The notes beneath the pieces were generated by a model, which made no database searches, was not told where the DNA came from, and was given only the letters and a program-made list of their open reading frames with translations. From Dyadobacter flavalbus (GTDB lineage: Bacteria > Bacteroidota > Bacteroidia > Cytophagales > Spirosomataceae): a stretch of DNA of 64,000 bases. Both the position numbers and the translations under genes were made by a program. Below, one piece after another: positions 60,337-64,000 of the stretch. Positions within the stretch are counted from its first letter, which is position 1. Each line of letters starts with the position of its first letter. Location of the stretch: NCBI RefSeq assembly GCF_006149045.1, contig NZ_VBSN01000069.1, forward strand, positions 186,001-250,000, read 5' to 3'.

Positions 60337-61689
60337 TTATAAATTTAAAAGTAAATGCGCAAGCCCGAAGTAAACGCCGTAACCGATCAGATCGTTGGCA
60401 GTTGTGATGAACGGCCCGGAAGCAACCGCCGGATTGATCCCGATTTTTTCCAGCAGAATAGGCGTAATCGTGCCCATAAAGGAAGCCAGAAAAACAACGG
60501 ACATCAGAGCTGTGGAAACAACCAGCGCAAGCTGCATTTCATTTCCGATCAGAAGATTGAATCCAAATACGATGCAGCTTATAATCAGCCCATTAATAAA
60601 TGCTACGGCAAGCATTCGGATCAGCCGCTGACCAACCGTCGTGTCCAGACCGGTTTTATCCGCCAGACTTTGCAGGATTATCGATGAAGTCTGGATTCCT
60701 ACATTGCCGCCCGTGGAGCCGATAATCGGAATAAAGGCAGCCATTGCGGGAATGATTTTAAGATCGCCTTCAAAAAAGCTGATGAATTTCGCTGCCAAAA
60801 TACCGCCCGTCATGCCGACGAGCAGCCACGGAAGCCGGGCTTTGGTTTGCTGCCAGATGGTATCGTCTTCTTCCACATCGCCCGTTATACCCGCCATGGC
60901 CAGCGTATCGGAACTCGCCTGATCGGTAATGACGTCGATCACGTCGTCAATGGTAATGCGTCCGAGCAGCTTTCCCTGAACGTTCACAACCGGCAATGCA
61001 TCCAGGTCATAACGCTGCATAAGCTCTGCAACTTCTTCGGCCGGTCTGTAAGTCTCGACAAAAATCACATCCTTATCGTACAAACTTTCGATCAGTGTAT
61101 TTTTATGCGCCAGCACGATCTTTTTCAGAGACAGCAAACCGAGCAGTTTGCCGGCATCGTCAATGACATACACGGCATAAACTTTCCCGACATCTTCGGC
61201 CTGCTTTCTCAGTTCCTCAATGCATTCATTTACAGTCCAGTTGACATTTGCCTTTACAAGTTCCTTCTGCATCAGACCGCCTGCAACGTCTTCGTCATAA
61301 TGCAGAAGATCCAGAATGAAACGCGCCTGTTCGCGGTCTTCCAGCAAGGCAATCACTTCTTCTCTTACGCGGATTGGCTGCTCGTTCAGCAAATCCACGG
61401 CATCATCGGAATCAAACAGATTGACAAAACGGGATATTTCCTCGGATGAAAAAGCCTTCAGGAACTCCTTCCGCCGGTGCGGGTCCATATCCGCCAGGAT
61501 TTCAGCTCCTGTTTCAATGTCCAGCTGACTGATGAGGTATTTGGCATCTTCGGTTTCAAGCTCGTACAAAAGACCTGTAATATCCGCTGTAAAAAGACTT
61601 TCTATTTCGGAACGGATGGAAACAGCATCTTTTTTGGCAATCAGTTCCTCGACATGGCCTACGTATTCTTTGGTTAATTCAAACGTCAT
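60337..61689 (-). CDS. mgtE: Magnesium transporter MgtE
   Basis: A 450-residue protein with the MgtE order: N-terminal helical superhelix (about 20-135, ILADMDPHRRKEFLKAFSSEE), two CBS domains (about 140-260, VYAVYVIDDAGKLLGLLSLKK and ALPVVNVQGKLLGRITIDDV), and five membrane helices from about 290. The pore motif is seen in PIIGSTGGNVGIQTSSI near 320-335. It is a Mg2+-gated channel-like importer in the inner membrane. Its start is 50 bases after the rsmA stop, so rsmA and mgtE may be co-transcribed. Confidence 0.95.
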   Translation of the reverse strand: MTFELTKEYVGHVEELIAKKDAVSIRSEIESLFTADITGLLYELETEDAKYLISQLDIETGAEILADMDPHRRKEFLKAFSSEEISRFVNLFDSDDAVDLLNEQPIRVREEVIALLEDREQARFILDLLHYDEDVAGGLMQKELVKANVNWTVNECIEELRKQAEDVGKVYAVYVIDDAGKLLGLLSLKKIVLAHKNTLIESLYDKDVIFVETYRPAEEVAELMQRYDLDALPVVNVQGKLLGRITIDDVIDVITDQASSDTLAMAGITGDVEEDDTIWQQTKARLPWLLVGMTGGILAAKFISFFEGDLKIIPAMAAFIPIIGSTGGNVGIQTSSIILQSLADKTGLDTTVGQRLIRMLAVAFINGLIISCIVFGFNLLIGNEMQLALVVSTALMSVVFLASFMGTITPILLEKIGINPAVASGPFITTANDLIGYGVYFGLAHLLLNL

Positions 61690-61739
61690 TATTACTGGCT
61701 TTTGGCATTTTTCAAAACGGCTTTTGCTTGATGAAGCAT

Positions 61740-62540
61740 CTATTTATTTAGGCTTTCCGCGAGTCTGGTCAGTTCTACAAAGTCGTTGACACTTAATTGT
61801 TCGGCCCGTTGGGTCAGCAGCGGATGTTCCGGAAATTCACCGACTGGTTTTAACGCGTTCCTCAACGTTTTCCTCCGCTGGTTGAAAGCCGTTTTTACAA
61901 CCCGGAAAAACAGCTTTTCATCACAGTCCAGCGAAACCGTGGCGTTCCTTCGTAACCGGATCACGCCGGACTGTACTTTGGGCGGCGGGTCGAAAGCGCC
62001 CGGCGGAACCGAGACAAGATAATCTATATCGTAAAATGCCTGTAAAAGAACGCTTAAAATGCCGTAATCCTTATTACCCGGCGGCGAAGCAATCCGTTGC
62101 GCCACTTCCTTCTGCAGCATGCAGACAATTTCGGGAATCCGGTCGCGGATCTGCAGTGCCCGGAAAAAAATCTGGGAAGAAATGTTGTACGGGAAATTCC
62201 CGATAATGGCAAACGGTTCGGGAAAAAAATCGTCCGGATTGAATTTCAGGAAATCGCCGGAAATAATCCGCGGAGAAAGTTCGGCAAAATGCTGATTGAG
62301 ATAATCGACAGATTCCGTATCTATCTCAATCACGAAAGTACTGAAACTGTTCTCTTCCAGTAAAAACTGCGTAAGCACACCCATACCCGGCCCGATTTCC
62401 AGAACCTTGTCGTAACGGCCGTGTCCTGAAAGCCCGTCAACAATTTTCCGGGCAATAGCAAGATCTTTTAAAAAGTGCTGGCCAAGATGCTTTTTGGCTC
62501 TGACTTTCGAATCATTCCGATTTTTATAATTTGTTTTCAC
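61740..62540 (-). CDS. rsmA: 16S rRNA dimethyladenosine transferase
   Basis: The 266-residue methyltransferase begins with a basic tail and [19 protein letters not shown] near 17-35. The SAM loop is [15 protein letters not shown] near 47-61, [10 protein letters not shown] near 68-77 binds the ribose, and [13 protein letters not shown] near 113-125 is the catalytic NxPY motif. It dimethylates two adenines near the 3' end of 16S rRNA (KsgA). Length and motifs are standard. It is divergent from the PAS sensor gene, 81 bases apart. Confidence 0.95.
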   Translation of the reverse strand: MKTNYKNRNDSKVRAKKHLGQHFLKDLAIARKIVDGLSGHGRYDKVLEIGPGMGVLTQFLLEENSFSTFVIEIDTESVDYLNQHFAELSPRIISGDFLKFNPDDFFPEPFAIIGNFPYNISSQIFFRALQIRDRIPEIVCMLQKEVAQRIASPPGNKDYGILSVLLQAFYDIDYLVSVPPGAFDPPPKVQSGVIRLRRNATVSLDCDEKLFFRVVKTAFNQRRKTLRNALKPVGEFPEHPLLTQRAEQLSVNDFVELTRLAESLNK

Positions 62541-62621
62541 AAGTCAAAATTACGGCTTAATTCGTAGATTTATCGAATAAAGAATAGGAAGGAATTTTAA
62601 AAATACGAATACCCCGATACC

Positions 62622-64000
62622 ATGGAAATGATCGCGTCCCATACCGACTGGAAGGCCATACATGCCACATTGCAGCACCTGAATCTGATCGGAGTAACAT
62701 TTTCGCCGGATTTTGTCATTCAGAATATCAGTGCGCATGCGCTGAGGAAAACCGGCTGGCTCGAATCTGATCTGGTCGGGCAAAGTATATTTGACAAGCT
62801 GATACCGAAAGACGACGAATATGAAATCAGGCAAATGCTGGAAGAAGGCATCCAGGGAATCAGAAAGCTGGAACAGCGGGAAATTCCATTTCTGGCACAA
62901 AGCGGAACATTGCGCACATTTTCAATAAACTCTGTTCTGATTCACCGCGAAGATGACGAAGTGCAGTGCATTACACTTGTGGGCGATGATATTACGCGCC
63001 GCAGGCGCATGGAATCGTCCATTGCCAAATCCAATTCCCAGCTTCAGGACCTTGTCGATAATACGAGTGACCTCATTCAGCTTGTCGCTATTGACGGAAA
63101 ATTTATTTTTGTAAACAAAGCATGGCGTGAAGTGCTGGGGTACGGGCTGGACGAAATTGCTTCCATGCGCATGGAAGATATCATCAACCCGCAGCACAAG
63201 GAACAGGCGCTTGCGCAACTGAAACTGATAGAACAGGGAAAAGCAAACCCGAATTTTGAAACCGTATTTCTAAGCAAGGAAGGTAAAAAAGTATTTGTTT
63301 CAGGAAGCGTGAACTGTCGTTTTGACAACGGAAAAGCAACGGCGTTCCGATGCATACTGAATGATTTTACAGAAAAAATCAGGGCGGAAAAAGCGCAGAG
63401 CCTTTATTACAGCATTGCCAACTGGACCGTAAACACGCAGAATCTGGATGATTTTTATCAGAGCATTCATGAAGAACTCGGCAAGATCATTGATGTAAAA
63501 AACTTCTTTATTGCCCTTTACGACTCGACCAAAAGCTTTATTTACTTTCCTTATTACGTTGACGAGTATTTTACCGGGCACGTACGGTTCCGGAAACGCC
63601 GGCTTGGAAACGGACTTACGGAATACGCCATTGCTTCCAACAAACCGCTTTTTCTGTATGAAGAAGACATCGAAAACCTGGCCAGAACAAACAGTCTTTA
63701 CCTGTACGGCGCTACGCCGAAGCTGCTTCTTTGCGTTCCGCTCCGGATCGGTGACCGCGTAACGGGAATCATCGGCGTGAAATCGTACGACGATCCGAAT
63801 ATGTTCGATACGCGCGATCTGGAACTGCTGGAATTTATTTCCGGGCAAGTTGCCATGGCCATTGCCAGAAAACAGAGCGAAGAAGAACTCAGCAAGTATG
63901 TAGCCCGTCTGAATGCCATATTCGACAGCAGTTCGCACTTGATATGGTCTGTCAACAAATCTTTGCAGCTGACTTCATTCAACCGGAATTATGCTGATCT
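62622..64000 (+). CDS. PAS/GAF sensor protein, probable histidine kinase (partial)
   Basis: The frame starts at the ATG at 62622 (MEMIASHTDWKAI) and is still open at the right edge, so only the first 459 residues are seen. A PAS domain at about 10-130 (ISAHALRKTGWLESDLVGQSIFD), a second at about 140-255 (VNKAWREVLGYGLDEIASM, ending CILNDFTEK), a GAF domain at about 265-425 (FFIALYDSTKSFIYFP; LCVPLRIGDRVTGIIGVKSYDD) and the start of a third PAS domain (LNAIFDSSSHLIWSVN) follow in order. No kinase core is within the window. It has no signal peptide or membrane segment in the visible part. Neighbours give no hint of the signal. Confidence 0.85.
   Translation, partial: MEMIASHTDWKAIHATLQHLNLIGVTFSPDFVIQNISAHALRKTGWLESDLVGQSIFDKLIPKDDEYEIRQMLEEGIQGIRKLEQREIPFLAQSGTLRTFSINSVLIHREDDEVQCITLVGDDITRRRRMESSIAKSNSQLQDLVDNTSDLIQLVAIDGKFIFVNKAWREVLGYGLDEIASMRMEDIINPQHKEQALAQLKLIEQGKANPNFETVFLSKEGKKVFVSGSVNCRFDNGKATAFRCILNDFTEKIRAEKAQSLYYSIANWTVNTQNLDDFYQSIHEELGKIIDVKNFFIALYDSTKSFIYFPYYVDEYFTGHVRFRKRRLGNGLTEYAIASNKPLFLYEEDIENLARTNSLYLYGATPKLLLCVPLRIGDRVTGIIGVKSYDDPNMFDTRDLELLEFISGQVAMAIARKQSEEELSKYVARLNAIFDSSSHLIWSVNKSLQLTSFNRNYAD

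Noticed and set aside
62545-62552. CAAAATTA (TAATTTTG on the minus strand) before rsmA
   Set aside because: It fits the -7 consensus but is only four bases from the start codon, which would give an almost leaderless transcript; likely chance in AT-rich DNA.
1-64000. CRISPR arrays, tRNA or rRNA genes, insertion sequences, attachment sites
   Set aside because: I looked for regularly spaced repeats, TTCGAxTC-type T arms with CCA ends, transposase or integrase proteins, and long terminal inverted repeats, and found none by eye.

Overview
The window reads as chromosomal DNA of a member of the Bacteroidota, most likely the order Cytophagales (a Dyadobacter-like genome is my inference, not something the sequence proves). 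The evidence is a PorP/SprF-type gliding or type IX secretion protein, a DUF5686 C-terminus, DUF4142, DUF2382 and DUF892 stress proteins, a DUF5706 (Pycsar-effector-type) protein, promoter-like TAnnTTTG elements of the Bacteroidota type, A-rich leaders instead of strong Shine-Dalgarno sites, and moderate GC. I found no tRNA or rRNA gene, insertion sequence, integrase, phage gene or CRISPR array. Gene order and base composition look like ordinary chromosome throughout.

Region by region. (1) 1-7856: the end of an outer-membrane DUF5686 protein, then a tight plus-strand operon with the parts list of a phospholipid head-group pathway: nucleotidyltransferase, ATP-grasp ligase, CDP-alcohol phosphatidyltransferase, flippase-like membrane protein, HAD hydrolase and PfkB kinase. 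A secreted DUF4833-like protein, a CmoA-type carboxy-SAM synthase and a membrane methyltransferase follow. (2) 8058-17882: type II NADH dehydrogenase; a large GAF-like protein carrying a nucleotide-cyclase-like DIRNST motif; an HD domain fused to a Pycsar-effector-type membrane domain; an SdiA-regulated-like lipoprotein; and a lipoprotein that fuses a metallophosphoesterase to an outer-membrane beta-barrel. (3) 17956-32157: a loose collection of stress and signalling genes (YflT-like, two DUF2382, DUF1264, DUF4142, SPW, DUF892 ferritin-like, ankyrin, PAS/response-regulator pair, LuxR-type regulator), a GT39 glycosyltransferase, a low-complexity secreted protein and one candidate structured RNA. 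(4) 32792-37656: a small hypothetical protein, rarA, an ECF sigma factor, adenine deaminase and an AraC regulator.

(5) 37815-46936: an oxidative deoxy-sugar (L-fucose or L-rhamnose) route. UxaA-type dehydratase, SDR dehydrogenase, FAH-family hydrolase, amidohydrolase lactonase and RhaM-family mutarotase would turn the sugar acid into pyruvate plus L-lactate, and lutA, lutB and lutC would oxidise the lactate to pyruvate. A degenerate exonuclease/phosphatase-fold protein lies between the two parts, and a reverse-strand secreted protein splits lutA from lutBC. (6) 47172-64000: cytidylate kinase, a DAO-type oxidoreductase, a large TolB-propeller/barrel protein, PorP/SprF, the 2-oxoglutarate dehydrogenase genes sucA-sucB, MazG-like pyrophosphohydrolase, dtd, L-serine dehydratase, mgtE, rsmA, and a PAS/GAF sensor that runs off the end.

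The two most promising places for undescribed biology are the head-group operon at 308-5716 and the pair at 9498-13158, where a cyclase-like GAF protein sits directly before an HD-DUF5706 membrane protein. Both readings rest on motifs seen by eye and need structural and comparative tests.
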